Shown piece by piece: positions 26,245 through 35,330 of a DNA stretch of 64,000 nucleotides. How positions within the stretch are numbered: position 1 is the stretch's first letter; every line of letters begins with the position of its first letter. Under the pieces are notes generated by a model. That model saw nothing but the letters and a program-made list of their open reading frames with translations, made no database searches and was not told the DNA's origin. This DNA comes from UBA6522 sp965237785 (GTDB taxonomy: Bacteria > Pseudomonadota > Gammaproteobacteria > Steroidobacterales > Rariloculaceae). The DNA lies in NCBI GenBank assembly GCA_965237785.1, contig OZ250159.1, positions 4,278,001-4,342,000 on the forward strand. Reading direction: 5' to 3'. A program made the position numbers and the translations under genes.

Positions 26245-27912
26245 TCATGTCTTCGGCATCCCATAGCCCAGCGCGTGAACCGCCTTGCGGAACGCATCCT
26301 TGAATTTCGTTTGCACGACAAGGTGACGGTCTCCGGCGAGCAGGCAGAGCTTGGCCACTTGCTGGTCGGCCGCGAGCCGGGCGGCGATTTCCGCATCCGC
26401 GCATTCAATCAGCAATGCCGTGCCGCGGGGTGTCAGGGCGCGCGCGCGGCGCTCGGTAGCGCGCAGAAAGCCCTCCACCTTCTCGGGGAGTGGCTGATCG
26501 TCGCGGGTGGCGAGGAACTTGCGCAGTTCCTCCACATGGTGGCCGTTCTCGATCGCAGACAGCGTCTTGTCGTGGTCCAGGCGCCAGATGCCGTCAGCTT
26601 CCGATTTCGCGTAGGTCTCCAGCAACAGGTGTTCGTCGGCCGGCAATGGCCCGTCCGCCCGCACCCGCAGATCGGGGAATACGGTTAACGATACGCTGGG
26701 TTGCGGTGTACTCGGTTCGTATTCTTGCGCTATTCCCAGGCAATAGGCGCCGAGTGGATTGAGCCGGAAGTACCGCAGGCCGTCGTACCGGCTCAGGTAT
26801 TCCATCTCGTCAGCGCCCCAATTGCCCGTGAAATCCTGCCGCGCTCCGCTTGGATGGGTATAGGCCACATCGACCATTCCCAGGGTGGCCGCGTACTCGA
26901 ACAGCAGGCAGAGGAGGTAGCGGCCCTGAATGATCCCCCAGCCGTGGTTGCCCTCGTAACCAAGGCTGCCGTACTGCTGCTCGACGAGGTACAGACGCCA
27001 GGGGTCGCGCGTGACGCTGAAGTCCAAAGACTCCGCTTGCATGAAACGCGAGAAATCGTCGAAGCGCACCCAGCGGCCGACCGGGCATTCCTCCAGCGCC
27101 TCGGCCACGATCGGCCGGCGGCCCGATGCTGCCGTCATGGCGCGTTTGCCCTTGCCCCGGTGTTGCCCCTTTATGTCGTCGATACGGCTGAACTCATCGA
27201 GCAGGGTGTTCTTCAGCCACCGTTCCCACAGGCGGCGCAAGGTTTTCGCCGGAGCCCCGCCCAGGGCGGCGCGGCCCGTCTTCGTCAACGCCAGCTTGGA
27301 GCCGTGCAGTTCGGCCAGCTTGGCGGCCTGCAGAAGCCAAGGCCAGGCGAATGCCCGGACAGGACCAGCCACTTGGCTCCAGCGATGCTTTTTCTTCTCG
27401 GCAGGATCGAAAAAATCGCCCCCCTGCAGCACCTCGGCAATGCGCTGCACGGTCGCGGCCGACGCCCGCCGCGTCTTGGCGCTGACCGCCACTTGGCCCT
27501 GGTCGACCAGACGCAACACGGCCATCAGGTCTTGCGCCGCCGCGCGCTCCATGTCCCGCCGGATGAGCGTCACCGAGTCGTAGTCGGGTTTCTTGCCCTT
27601 GGGCACATAGCCGCGCCGCCGCTGCTCGATGGTTTCGGGCAATTCATCCACGGCGGCGAGCGTGGCTTCCGGGGCGGTGGCGCGAACTCCAGGAGGCGCT
27701 TCGCCAGGTCCCTGGGAATGATCGTCGGCGAACTCGCGTAGCGGTGCGCCGGGTAGAGAAAAAACCTCAGCGGCGAAGACTTGCGGGAGCGGACTTGCTT
27801 GTAGCCGGCGGGCAGTACGCCGTACTTCGCTCGGAACTGCTCCGCGGAGAAGCAGCCCTCCAGGCCGTGCAGTGTCTCGCGCACCGCGAGTTGTTGGGTT
27901 CCATTGAGACAT
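26245..27912 (-). CDS. Unrecognised protein, C-terminal part (frameshifted from the piece at 27570-28097)
   Basis: The meaningful part runs from about 27675 down to 26245 and encodes about 475 residues without membrane helices. Winged-helix-like segments are suggested by AVSAKTRRASAATVQRIAEV and ALTKTGRAALGGAPAKTLR. I cannot assign a family; some helicase-associated proteins have similar helical layouts. The frame before about 27675 is unrelated to the true N-terminus, which lies in the overlapping frame upstream. Joining the two through a one-base change in a run of C/G near 27671-27678 gives one protein of about 620 residues. Confidence 0.6.
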   Translation of the reverse strand: MSQWNPTTRGARDTARPGGLLLRGAVPSEVRRTARRLQASPLPQVFAAEVFSLPGAPLREFADDHSQGPGEAPPGVRATAPEATLAAVDELPETIEQRRRGYVPKGKKPDYDSVTLIRRDMERAAAQDLMAVLRLVDQGQVAVSAKTRRASAATVQRIAEVLQGGDFFDPAEKKKHRWSQVAGPVRAFAWPWLLQAAKLAELHGSKLALTKTGRAALGGAPAKTLRRLWERWLKNTLLDEFSRIDDIKGQHRGKGKRAMTAASGRRPIVAEALEECPVGRWVRFDDFSRFMQAESLDFSVTRDPWRLYLVEQQYGSLGYEGNHGWGIIQGRYLLCLLFEYAATLGMVDVAYTHPSGARQDFTGNWGADEMEYLSRYDGLRYFRLNPLGAYCLGIAQEYEPSTPQPSVSLTVFPDLRVRADGPLPADEHLLLETYAKSEADGIWRLDHDKTLSAIENGHHVEELRKFLATRDDQPLPEKVEGFLRATERRARALTPRGTALLIECADAEIAARLAADQQVAKLCLLAGDRHLVVQTKFKDAFRKAVHALGYGMPKT

Positions 27913-28097
27913 TCCCAGATCTGCCGCAACTGCGCGCCGGACAGGTAGCGGTCGATCGCCTTGACCATGTCTGCCTTGCGCGTGGGGTGAGGCTTGGGGA
28001 TCGACAGCATCGCCAGCATGGGCCTGATCTCGTCAACGTTCCTCAGCAAGAGAGCCTCTGAGAGCGTGGCGGGCGGGGGATCGAATCTCCGAGCCAT
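27570..28097 (-). CDS. Unrecognised protein, N-terminal part with SAP-like segment (frameshifted)
   Basis: ATG 28097 starts the gene that continues in the frame of the entry at 26245-27912. The first 140 residues are meaningful; LSIPKPHPTRKADMVKAI resembles a SAP-type helix-extended-helix DNA-binding motif and a following helical repeat includes LNGTQQLAVRETLHGLEG. After RLLEFAPPP the frame reads Pro- and Arg-rich nonsense because of an indel. Whether the frameshift is real or a sequencing error cannot be decided here. Confidence 0.6.
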   Translation of the reverse strand: MARRFDPPPATLSEALLLRNVDEIRPMLAMLSIPKPHPTRKADMVKAIDRYLSGAQLRQIWECLNGTQQLAVRETLHGLEGCFSAEQFRAKYGVLPAGYKQVRSRKSSPLRFFLYPAHRYASSPTIIPRDLAKRLLEFAPPPRKPRSPPWMNCPKPSSSGGAAMCPRARNPTTTR

Positions 28098-28609
28098 CGA
28101 TTTACTCCTTCATTCCGTTCAATACTGACCTGGTCTCAATACGCCCCGACCGGGCGGCTGAAAAATCCCCACCAAGCTCCCGCGAACGCTGCTTCAACAC
28201 GCATTCACCAGTTCATGACAGAGCTTTTGAACTGCTTATACTTGGCGCCGACGCTGATCGACTTCCTGCAGCCGATGCAGTCGCCCGCCAATTTTCTCAT
28301 TAAGAACGTCCCGTGTTCGGCTAAGTTATCGTTAGTCGTCGGATTCGTGCATGTCATTGTAAATGTAATTCAAGTTTCCCCCCTCGAAGGTCCAATAGCG
28401 GGTTGGTGCGACATTGCGGGACGCGCCGAGTCACACCCTCATCGCCCCTCTCAGCCGCTCCAATGCGCCTGCCATAGGGCCTTTGAAAGTACTATCCTTC
28501 CGTAGAGAAGGAACGTATCTTCCAAGGGCTGGAGAACGCCGCGACGCGAATCGGGCCGCGTGCACCGCCTTCCCGCTACCATTAAATGGAGGCCGTTGCG
28601 CCAATAGAC
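28098..28609. other. Non-coding stretch before the zeta-toxin-like gene
   Basis: No convincing gene is present in about 510 bp, although a plus-strand frame stays open (28215-28505) with no family resemblance or ribosome binding site. The stretch is somewhat less GC-rich than its surroundings and must contain the promoters for the divergent neighbours. I see no repeats of note. Confidence 0.5.
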
Positions 28610-29131
28610 ATGGCCGACAAGAAGATATTTATGATTGCCGGACCGAATGGCGTCGGAAAGACGACATTCGCGACAGAATTTCTGCCGAATGAAGCCGGTT
28701 CCCCCATGTTCGTTAATGCTGATCTAATCGCGGCGGGGCTGAGTCCTTTCAATGAAAATCTTGCGGTTGTGCAAGCTGGGAGGTTGATGTTGAAGCAAAT
28801 TCAGGAGCACGCGCGGAAAGGAAACAGCTTCGCGTTCGAAACAACCTTGAGCGGGCGCCGCTACGCGCGCTGGATCCCCCGGTGGCAAAAGGACGGCTAC
28901 CACGTAAACCTGCTGTTCCTGCGCTTGCCCACGCCCGAGACAGCCATTGAGCGTGTGGCGCAGCGAGTCTTCCAGGGGGGGCACGATGTGCCGGAGCACG
29001 TAATTCGCCGGCGGTTTGATGCCGGCTGGCGCAACTTCGAGGAGGTGTATCGAGACCTCGTCGATAAGTGGGCGTTGTACGATAATTCAGGCCCTGTCCC
29101 ATACTTGGTGGCTGAGGGGAGCAAACGGTGA
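28610..29131 (+). CDS. Zeta-toxin-like P-loop kinase
   Basis: The 173-residue product starts at ATG 28610 with KKIFMIAGPNGVGKTTFATE, a Walker A motif. It continues with FVNADLIAAGLSP and FAFETTLSG, both typical of the zeta toxin/UDP-GlcNAc kinase family, and the Arg-rich HVIRRRFDAGWRNF. Zeta toxins phosphorylate UDP-activated sugars and poison cell-wall synthesis unless neutralised; many Gram-negative homologues are poorly studied. Its stop overlaps the GTG start of the next gene, whose N-terminus resembles the short proteins that usually accompany such kinases. Confidence 0.85.
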   Translation: MADKKIFMIAGPNGVGKTTFATEFLPNEAGSPMFVNADLIAAGLSPFNENLAVVQAGRLMLKQIQEHARKGNSFAFETTLSGRRYARWIPRWQKDGYHVNLLFLRLPTPETAIERVAQRVFQGGHDVPEHVIRRRFDAGWRNFEEVYRDLVDKWALYDNSGPVPYLVAEGSKR

Positions 29132-30126
29132 GTACGCAGAACCGAGACGCGAGCAAGATGCCACGCGACCCGGACCTTGTCGGCGCGGAAGCGGCTTTGC
29201 ACCGCGCCGCCCGCCGAGCGCGTCAGCGGGCGAATATCTTCGCTAAGGTCAGGGAAGCGGGCGGTTTCGATCCACGTCAGCTTAGTTTTTCTCAGGCGCA
29301 AGGTTACGAGGAAATTCCGGGGCCGCTGAAGCTCGAAGAATTGAGTCAAGATGCACGGACGCGAATTTGGAACCTACTGTATGACTATCTTCAAGGATCA
29401 GCCAAGACAAATGTATTCCGAGTTGTTGCTGGAGGTTGGGAAAGAATTCTGATTAATATGCATTGTGACTTCGATAATCTTGCCCGGGATGATTGGGAGT
29501 CTCTCTTTAGCACGGTTCGAACCAGTCTCCGCGTAAAAATCGAAAACGATCCGTTTAACCGGGTATTCGACCGGGTTCAATTCATCATGCGTCACGGCGC
29601 CTGTCCCCCAAATTTCGTCAGTGACATGAAGCGCGTATTTGAGGATTGCGGGTTGGCCTACGCCATCGACGAAGGCCCGCCGCCCACGATACTACCGGTT
29701 TCGACACCCGAGGAAGGAACCGCGCTCCTCCAGTCCCTGCGAAGCTTACGTGACGCCGGTTTCGTCGGTAGTACGTCACATCTGCAAGAAGCATCCGAAT
29801 GCATCAATCGAGGCGATTGGGTGGGGGGCATTCGAGAGAGCATTCACGCCGTTGAATCCGTGGCGCGGAAAATCGACCCAAAGTCGTCGCGTACTCTCAC
29901 TGATGCCCTGAAGTCCATAGAAAAGCAGGGAGCACTTCATACAGGCCTCAGAGAAGCGTTTGCCAAACTTTACGGATACACCTCAGACGAGCAAGGTATC
30001 CGCCATGCACTTTTGGACAGTTCGACTGCCAACGTAAGCATCGACGAAGCGGTATTCATGCTTGGCGCTTGCGCGTCCTTCGCCAGCTACCTGTCGCGCA
30101 AGTATGCTGCCGGAGCCAAAGCTTGA
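29128..30126 (+). CDS. Antitoxin-like N-terminus fused to an AbiJ/HEPN-like protein
   Basis: GTG 29128 overlaps the zeta-like gene by 4 bp. Residues 12-35 (RDPDLVGAEAALHRAARRAR) resemble the N-terminal helix of small proteins encoded beside Gram-negative zeta-like kinases. Next comes a segment FSQAQGYEEIPGPLKLEEL with RIWNLLYDYL that I associate with AbiJ N-terminal domains. The C-terminal 120 residues are helical with GIRHALLD and a late LGACASFASYLSRK, as in HEPN-type AbiJ proteins. HEPN domains are commonly RNases in abortive infection. I infer a defence module in which the toxin partner is fused to a second effector. Confidence 0.65.
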   Translation: MSTQNRDASKMPRDPDLVGAEAALHRAARRARQRANIFAKVREAGGFDPRQLSFSQAQGYEEIPGPLKLEELSQDARTRIWNLLYDYLQGSAKTNVFRVVAGGWERILINMHCDFDNLARDDWESLFSTVRTSLRVKIENDPFNRVFDRVQFIMRHGACPPNFVSDMKRVFEDCGLAYAIDEGPPPTILPVSTPEEGTALLQSLRSLRDAGFVGSTSHLQEASECINRGDWVGGIRESIHAVESVARKIDPKSSRTLTDALKSIEKQGALHTGLREAFAKLYGYTSDEQGIRHALLDSSTANVSIDEAVFMLGACASFASYLSRKYAAGAKA

Positions 30127-30293
30127 GCGACCGCCGTCTTATCGAGGCGGCGTTTCCGCTGAAACAAGTGTCGCTGGACTCCGTCCACGAGAAAAACGTC
30201 CGGCACGGCCATATCTTTGCCGTCACGCCCGGGACTTGCCGACCCGCTTTGGTCCGGCGCTCCAGAGTAAATTCAGGCTTAATATGCTGTTGA
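30123..30293 (+). pseudogene. N-terminal stub of a DUF1156 DNA-methylase-type gene
   Basis: TTG 30123 overlaps the previous stop. The first 31 residues, SDRRLIEAAFPLKQVSLDSV then HEKNVRHGHI, match the highly conserved start of DUF1156 proteins (adenine-specific methylase-like, about 900 residues, found in defence islands). From about 30216 the similarity ends and a stop follows at 30293. More than 95% of the gene is missing, so the defence module is truncated on its right side. Confidence 0.7.
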
Positions 30294-30321
30294 AGCAAGA
30301 GAAAACAATCAGGGGGTTGTC

Positions 30322-31353
30322 ATGTGGCATGTAAGTTATTTGGCCTTAAGGGTTGCAGCCGTCGTCCTCGGGTTCGCAGTCTCTGCGGGATGGGCTTCGG
30401 CACAGATAAACGAAGAGGTCAACGCTCGCCCCGATCCTTACTCCATGAATCAGGGTTTTCTCAAGCTGCCGGAGGGTAGGTCGCTCGGTTCCACGGCGGG
30501 GATTGCACTCGACGCCGACGGGATCAGCTTCTGGACATTCGACCGGTGTGGCGATAACTGGTGCGTCGGCTCGGATCTTGCCCCGATCCAGAAATTCGAT
30601 GCTGCGGGTAACCTGGTGACGAGCTTCGGCACAGGCATGTTCGTCCGCCCGCACGGCATTTTTGTCGACGCCGACGGCAATGTCTGGGTTACCGACGGAG
30701 AAGGACCGGACGGTGAGGATCCGAGGAAAGATGGCAAAGGCCATCAGGTGTTCAAATTCAGCTCCGATGGCACGCTTCTGATGACGCTCGGCACGGCGGG
30801 TGTCGCCGGGGATGGCCCGGACGAGTTCAACAAGCCGTCCGCCGTGGTTGTCGCGCCAAACGGGGATATCTTCGTCGGGGACGGCCACGGTGGCGATTCG
30901 AATGCGCGCATCGTGAAATTCTCGAAGGACGGCACCTTCATCAGGACGTGGGGGACGAGAGGGGCAGGACCCGGCGAGTTCGAGGCGCCCCACGCGCTGG
31001 CCATGGACTCCAGCGGGCGGCTGTTCGTGGGCGACCGCGGCAACCTCCGAATCCAGATTTTCGATCGGGATGGAAATTTTCTGGACCAGTGGAGTCAGTT
31101 CGCCCGGCCGAGCGGAATCTTTATCGACCGGAACGACGTCCTCTACGTCACCGACTCGGGCTCGAACCCGGAGACCAACCCGGGTTGGAACGAAGGCATC
31201 AGAATCGGAAGCGTCACCGACGGGAAGGTTACGGCGTTCATTGACGACCCGGATGCCAACGGATCGCAGGAAGGCGTCATCGCCGATATCAATGGCGTCG
31301 TCTACGGGTCGCTCACGAGCGCGATGGCGTTGAGAAGATACGTCGAGAGATAA
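30322..31353 (+). CDS. Exported NHL-repeat beta-propeller protein
   Basis: ATG 30322 follows AGGGGG and begins a signal peptide ending in WASAQ. The mature 310 residues contain about six NHL repeats such as PHGIFVDADGNVWVTD, PSAVVVAPNGDIFVGDG and PHALAMDSSGRLFVGD, giving a six-bladed propeller. This is the layout of the peptidyl-alpha-hydroxyglycine amidating-lyase-like family and of many uncharacterised periplasmic proteins. It heads a run of exported-protein genes on the same strand and a decayed relative lies at 34676. Confidence 0.85.
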   Translation: MWHVSYLALRVAAVVLGFAVSAGWASAQINEEVNARPDPYSMNQGFLKLPEGRSLGSTAGIALDADGISFWTFDRCGDNWCVGSDLAPIQKFDAAGNLVTSFGTGMFVRPHGIFVDADGNVWVTDGEGPDGEDPRKDGKGHQVFKFSSDGTLLMTLGTAGVAGDGPDEFNKPSAVVVAPNGDIFVGDGHGGDSNARIVKFSKDGTFIRTWGTRGAGPGEFEAPHALAMDSSGRLFVGDRGNLRIQIFDRDGNFLDQWSQFARPSGIFIDRNDVLYVTDSGSNPETNPGWNEGIRIGSVTDGKVTAFIDDPDANGSQEGVIADINGVVYGSLTSAMALRRYVER

Positions 31354-31375
31354 ATGAACTTCGGAGACGATTGAA

Positions 31376-32146
31376 ATGAAGATGCTACTGAGGGCTCTCG
31401 CTGCTGTCACGGCGCTTGCCAACACCTGGGCGCTTGCCCAGGACGCCGACGTACTGCGTGTCTACAGTTCCAACGGAGTTCGAATCGTTCTCCAGGAGAT
31501 GCAGCCGCAAATCGAACAGGCGATAGGGAAACGGATATCTTTCGAGTTTAGTACATCGCGAAACCTGGTAGACAACATTGAGGCCGGTGCGACATTCGAT
31601 GTAGCACTACTTACACCTGCGTTGATCGATGGGTTGATCGCCTCGCGGCACGCTGTGCCGGGATCGCGTGAAGATTTCGCCCGCGTTGGTATCGGCGTGG
31701 GTTCCCGACAGGGGGCGCCGACCAAAAGCGTCGCCACTCTGGACGATCTTCGACAGACGTTTCTTGAAGCCGAATCGATTGCATTCGGCGCGACCGGCCA
31801 GAGTCGCCGCACGAACGAAGCAAGCTTCGAGACGCTCGGTATCGCGGATGAGATGCTGAGCAAGACTCGACTGACAGGCGCGGGTGAGGCGCCTGTGTTG
31901 GTCGCGGACGGAGAGATCGAGCTGGTGCTGACATTGGTCAGCGAATTGCTGCGTGAGCCGGGCGTACAGTACCTTGGGCCGCTGCCTCCCGAGGTCCAGG
32001 GATATGTCGATTTTTCGGCGGGTAAGAGTGTCGATGCCCGGGGTCCGGCTACAGCTGGCGCCCTGATTGCCTTCCTGTCGACGCCGGCGTTTATCGCGGC
32101 GCTGGAAGAGCATGGTCTGGAATCGATCTCGGGAAAGCGCGAATAG
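31376..32146 (+). CDS. Periplasmic substrate-binding protein, ModA-like
   Basis: The 256-residue product has a signal peptide (LLRALAAVTALANTWALAQ) and a type II periplasmic binding fold. LRVYSSNGVRIVLQEMQPQI at the mature start, FEFSTSRNLVDNIEAGATFD and AVLLT-like segments recall molybdate/tungstate-binding ModA relatives, including RLTGAGEAPVLVADGEIELV. There is no adjacent permease or ATPase gene, so transport of molybdate is not supported; many stand-alone relatives exist. It lies 22 bp after the NHL gene. Confidence 0.8.
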   Translation: MKMLLRALAAVTALANTWALAQDADVLRVYSSNGVRIVLQEMQPQIEQAIGKRISFEFSTSRNLVDNIEAGATFDVALLTPALIDGLIASRHAVPGSREDFARVGIGVGSRQGAPTKSVATLDDLRQTFLEAESIAFGATGQSRRTNEASFETLGIADEMLSKTRLTGAGEAPVLVADGEIELVLTLVSELLREPGVQYLGPLPPEVQGYVDFSAGKSVDARGPATAGALIAFLSTPAFIAALEEHGLESISGKRE

Positions 32147-32388
32147 CCGCTTCGCATCGCTAATCGACGTCAATGGGCCGGCAGCGTAGACGTTGCCGCT
32201 CACGACTGACGGCAAGCCGAATCTGCGGGGAATCCGGCGAGACTCCGCTGAAAGGAGATGAGATTTAACCCGCCGTTCAAACCGGGGTAAGATCAAGCGG
32301 TCGTAAGCGCAAGAATTAATAAGCGACGGAATCGACTGGCATGGATTCAGCATGCCGGTCAGGGTTGGAATCGAATAACGGGGGTCGC

Positions 32389-33441
32389 ATGAAACATTAC
32401 ATTCGTACGATGGTTCTCGGAGTGGTTGGCACGGCCGTGTCAGGCGGGATGCTCAACGCACAGACATATCCCGAGCACGGACCGGATTGGCCGGACTGGG
32501 CTTACGGGTATCTGCAGCCGCTGTCTCCGGGCGATCGCCTCGCGCCGACGTGTGCCCCAACCGATACGCCGCTTGCATGCCGATTCGATAGCCCGCCCGA
32601 ACCGGATGACGGCATCAAGCGAACGCTGCCAGGCACGACGAACACTTTCACGCACAACGAGGCGGATTTCGGCTTCGGGCCGGCAGACTGGTATCCCGGC
32701 GATCACCCGCAGATGCCGAAAGTCGTCGCGAACGGAAACGAGCCGACCGGAGTACGCGCCTGTGGGCTCTGCCATTACCCGAACGGCCAGGGCAAGATGG
32801 AGAACGCCCACGTCGCGGGCCTTCCCGCGGAATACATTCTTCAGCAGCTCGACGCATTCGCGAATGGCAATCGCCATAATGCCGATGCGCGAAAAGCGAA
32901 CACGAACGAGATGGCGCGAATGCCCCTGAATCTCTCCGACCGGCAGAAGCAAGAGATCGCCGAGTACTTCTCGTCAATGGACTTCCGCCCCTGGGTTCGC
33001 GTAGTCGAATCGGAGACGGCGCCGCAGGTGCGAGTCACCGACGGTGGGTTGATGGTGCCAATTCCGGGATTGCCGCCGATGCCGCTGGTGGGCCGTATTA
33101 TCGAAGTGCCCGAGCATCCGGAGCGAACCGAGATCATGCGCGATCCGCGCAGCGGATTCGTCACTTATGTGCCGGTCGGCAGTCTCGCCAGAGGCGAGGA
33201 TATTGTCACCACGGGTGGCGGCAAGACGATACAGTGCGGCTTGTGCCACGGACCCGGCCAAAAGGGTCTCGGCCCGATTCCAGGCATCGCCGGACGTACC
33301 GCGAGCTATGCGATGCGCCAGCTCTGGGACATCAAACAGGGTACGCGGAAGAGTCCGGGCGTCATGGAGCCGATAGTCGCGAACCTGACTGCGGAAGATA
33401 TGCTCGCCATCGTCGCCTATGTTGCTTCGCTGCCGCCCTAA
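32389..33441 (+). CDS. Exported dihaem cytochrome c
   Basis: ATG 32389 is preceded by GGGGG and gives a signal peptide (TMVLGVVGTAVSGGMLNAQ). The mature protein holds two c-type haem sites, CGLCHYPNGQG near residue 125 and CGLCHGPGQKGLGP near residue 285, each in a class I cytochrome context with likely Met ligands further on (for example RMPLNL). Such tandem cytochromes shuttle electrons between periplasmic dehydrogenases and terminal oxidases. The adjacent DUF6152 and NHL genes suggest a shared periplasmic pathway. Confidence 0.85.
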   Translation: MKHYIRTMVLGVVGTAVSGGMLNAQTYPEHGPDWPDWAYGYLQPLSPGDRLAPTCAPTDTPLACRFDSPPEPDDGIKRTLPGTTNTFTHNEADFGFGPADWYPGDHPQMPKVVANGNEPTGVRACGLCHYPNGQGKMENAHVAGLPAEYILQQLDAFANGNRHNADARKANTNEMARMPLNLSDRQKQEIAEYFSSMDFRPWVRVVESETAPQVRVTDGGLMVPIPGLPPMPLVGRIIEVPEHPERTEIMRDPRSGFVTYVPVGSLARGEDIVTTGGGKTIQCGLCHGPGQKGLGPIPGIAGRTASYAMRQLWDIKQGTRKSPGVMEPIVANLTAEDMLAIVAYVASLPP

Positions 33442-33471
33442 GCTGCTGTTCGCGCCGGAAGGGGACAGATC

Positions 33472-34503
33472 ATGAGAAGCGCCTATGCGGTGATGGTCTG
33501 CGTGACTTCGATCGCGTCGTCGCCCGTTGCATCGCACCACAGCGCCTCGATATTCGACAGGGATACGGTGCTGACCTTCCAGGGCACTGTCAGCCGTTTC
33601 AGCTGGACGAACCCGCATGTCTACATCCATGTCGAAACGCGGGACGATGTCGCCGGATGGGTCGAATGGGAAATCGAAACCGACGCGACACCCATACTCA
33701 CGCGCAGCGGCTGGAGTTCCGAGTCGCTCCTGCCGGGAAGCCAGGTGGTCGTTCGAGCCAATCCGGATAGAAACGCCGATAGACGGCATGCGCTTCTGAT
33801 CTCTATCGAGACTGAGGACGGTGTGGTCCTGGCCGCGAGATCGGATTTTTTGCGGACCGAGGATGACACGGACCGGCTCGCCAGCGCTCCCGGTATGACG
33901 GGCCTCTGGGAGCTCAGCTACAGGGATTACAACTCCTTCTACGACGCCTGGGCCGAAGTCGAGTTAACGCCGGAGGCAATCGCGGCGCAGGCAGCTTATG
34001 ACCCCAGAACGGAGGCCCCCGCAGCGCAGTGTATTGCGCATCCCACGCCGACGATACTGGTTGCGCCCTACGTCAATGAGATCGTGCTCCGGGAAGCTGT
34101 CGTCCTCATCGGGAACGAGCGCTTCAACATCGAACGTACCGTCTTCATGGATGGGCGGGGCCATCCCGAGAACGGCGAGCCCAGCAACCAGGGGCACTCG
34201 ATCGGCTGGTGGGAGGATGACGTTCTGGTCGTGGATACGACGTTATTCGCTCCCAATCGGTCACCGATCTACGGACGGCCGGTCCGGCCCGGGGGCATAC
34301 CGTCCGGGCCCGGCAAGCACGTCGTCGAGCGGTACGCGCTGAGCGAGGATCGAACGCGGATCGTGATCGAGTTCTCGCAAGAGGACCCGGAGTACCTGGC
34401 AGAACCGTTCACCAGCACGGTCGAGTGGTACTACGCGCCGCATCTTGAGATGCTCGGATTCGATTGCGATCCGGAGAACGCGACTCGATTTACCCTGCCG
34501 TAG
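33472..34503 (+). CDS. DUF6152 domain exported protein (long form)
   Basis: The 343-residue product starts with a short hydrophobic leader and the mature SHHSASIFDRD, a hallmark of DUF6152 (HH motif), then FSWTNPHVYIHVE. After the ~100-residue DUF6152 domain comes a second region with YVNEIVLREAVVLIGNERFN and WWEDDVLVVDTTLF, as in proteins annotated as unknown in marine Gammaproteobacteria. Function is unknown; the HH pair suggests metal binding. Its gene is 30 bp from the dihaem cytochrome. Fragments of a close paralogue flank the mobile island at 933-1135 and 16916-17072. Confidence 0.8.
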   Translation: MRSAYAVMVCVTSIASSPVASHHSASIFDRDTVLTFQGTVSRFSWTNPHVYIHVETRDDVAGWVEWEIETDATPILTRSGWSSESLLPGSQVVVRANPDRNADRRHALLISIETEDGVVLAARSDFLRTEDDTDRLASAPGMTGLWELSYRDYNSFYDAWAEVELTPEAIAAQAAYDPRTEAPAAQCIAHPTPTILVAPYVNEIVLREAVVLIGNERFNIERTVFMDGRGHPENGEPSNQGHSIGWWEDDVLVVDTTLFAPNRSPIYGRPVRPGGIPSGPGKHVVERYALSEDRTRIVIEFSQEDPEYLAEPFTSTVEWYYAPHLEMLGFDCDPENATRFTLP

Positions 34504-34675
34504 GTTTTCGATCGCCGTAGGCGAATGTCTGCCCGGGCAGGACGCTTGGTACGCTTGTGTTTCGGGGTCGATCGTCGAAGCGGCGTCGTCAATCAAGAAT
34601 TTTTGCCGGGCGAAAAAACGTTATTGCTAGACTGAGCTGGACTCAACTCAGACATATCTTCGAGGGGGAAGAAAG

Positions 34676-35233
34676 ATGAGAACAATTCCACGAACCGGCA
34701 CCGTGCTCGTTCTGCTGGCGGGCATCGCGGCCGGGATGGCGGATGGCGGAGCCCAGGCGCAGAACGCGCCCGGTTTCCACTACGATCCCGCCTGGCCCAA
34801 TCCGCTGCCGAATCTCTAGAAGATGGGCGGCGTCACGGGTCTGGCGGTGGACAGTAACGACAACGTCTGGGTCTACAACCGCCCCAACGACGCGATAGCC
34901 ACGGAGCTACGCGCCGAGTCCACACCTCCGATTGCGTTGTGCTGCGTGGCGTTCTCGGCGGATCCCGAGCAGCAGCATCTCTACATTTCGGATCTCACCA
35001 ACAACAGAATCTGGTTCCTGGACCGCGATACGGGTGAGGTCCTGGGACAGCGGGGCAACATGAGCGACAGCGGCGGTCAATTCTTCGGGCTGCACATGAT
35101 CGCTGTCGACTCCGACGGCAACATCTACACCGGAGAGGTTCAGCAGGGCGAGCGCGTGCAACGGTTCGTGCCTGCCGAAAGCCCCAGGGGGAAACTGCTT
35201 GAGCTATTGGCCAGCACGCCGGTGATGAGGTGA
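34676..35233 (+). pseudogene. NHL-repeat protein pseudogene (in-frame TAG and internal deletion)
   Basis: ATG 34676 follows GAGGGGG and a signal peptide is encoded. The mature start FHYDPAWPNPLPN is typical, but codon 48 is TAG (34817-34819) where relatives have Trp before KMGGVTGLAVDSNDNVWV. The frame then continues open to 35233. Further on, sequence jumps from the early CC-containing blade to the late blade LYISDLTNNRIWFLDR, so roughly 150 residues are deleted. Intact relatives have about 330 residues. Confidence 0.8.
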
Positions 35234-35330
35234 TCGCTGCGTAACGTGCCGGTTCGAGCGCTGGGCGTCGGAACCGAATGTCTGCCTCGGCCTCTGCGAA
35301 CGGCATTGGTTTTTTGAAAGGAGCGCGAGC

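Noticed and set aside
34817..34819. TAG read as pyrrolysine or other recoding
   Set aside because: A large internal deletion in the same gene shows decay, and no recoding element is visible.
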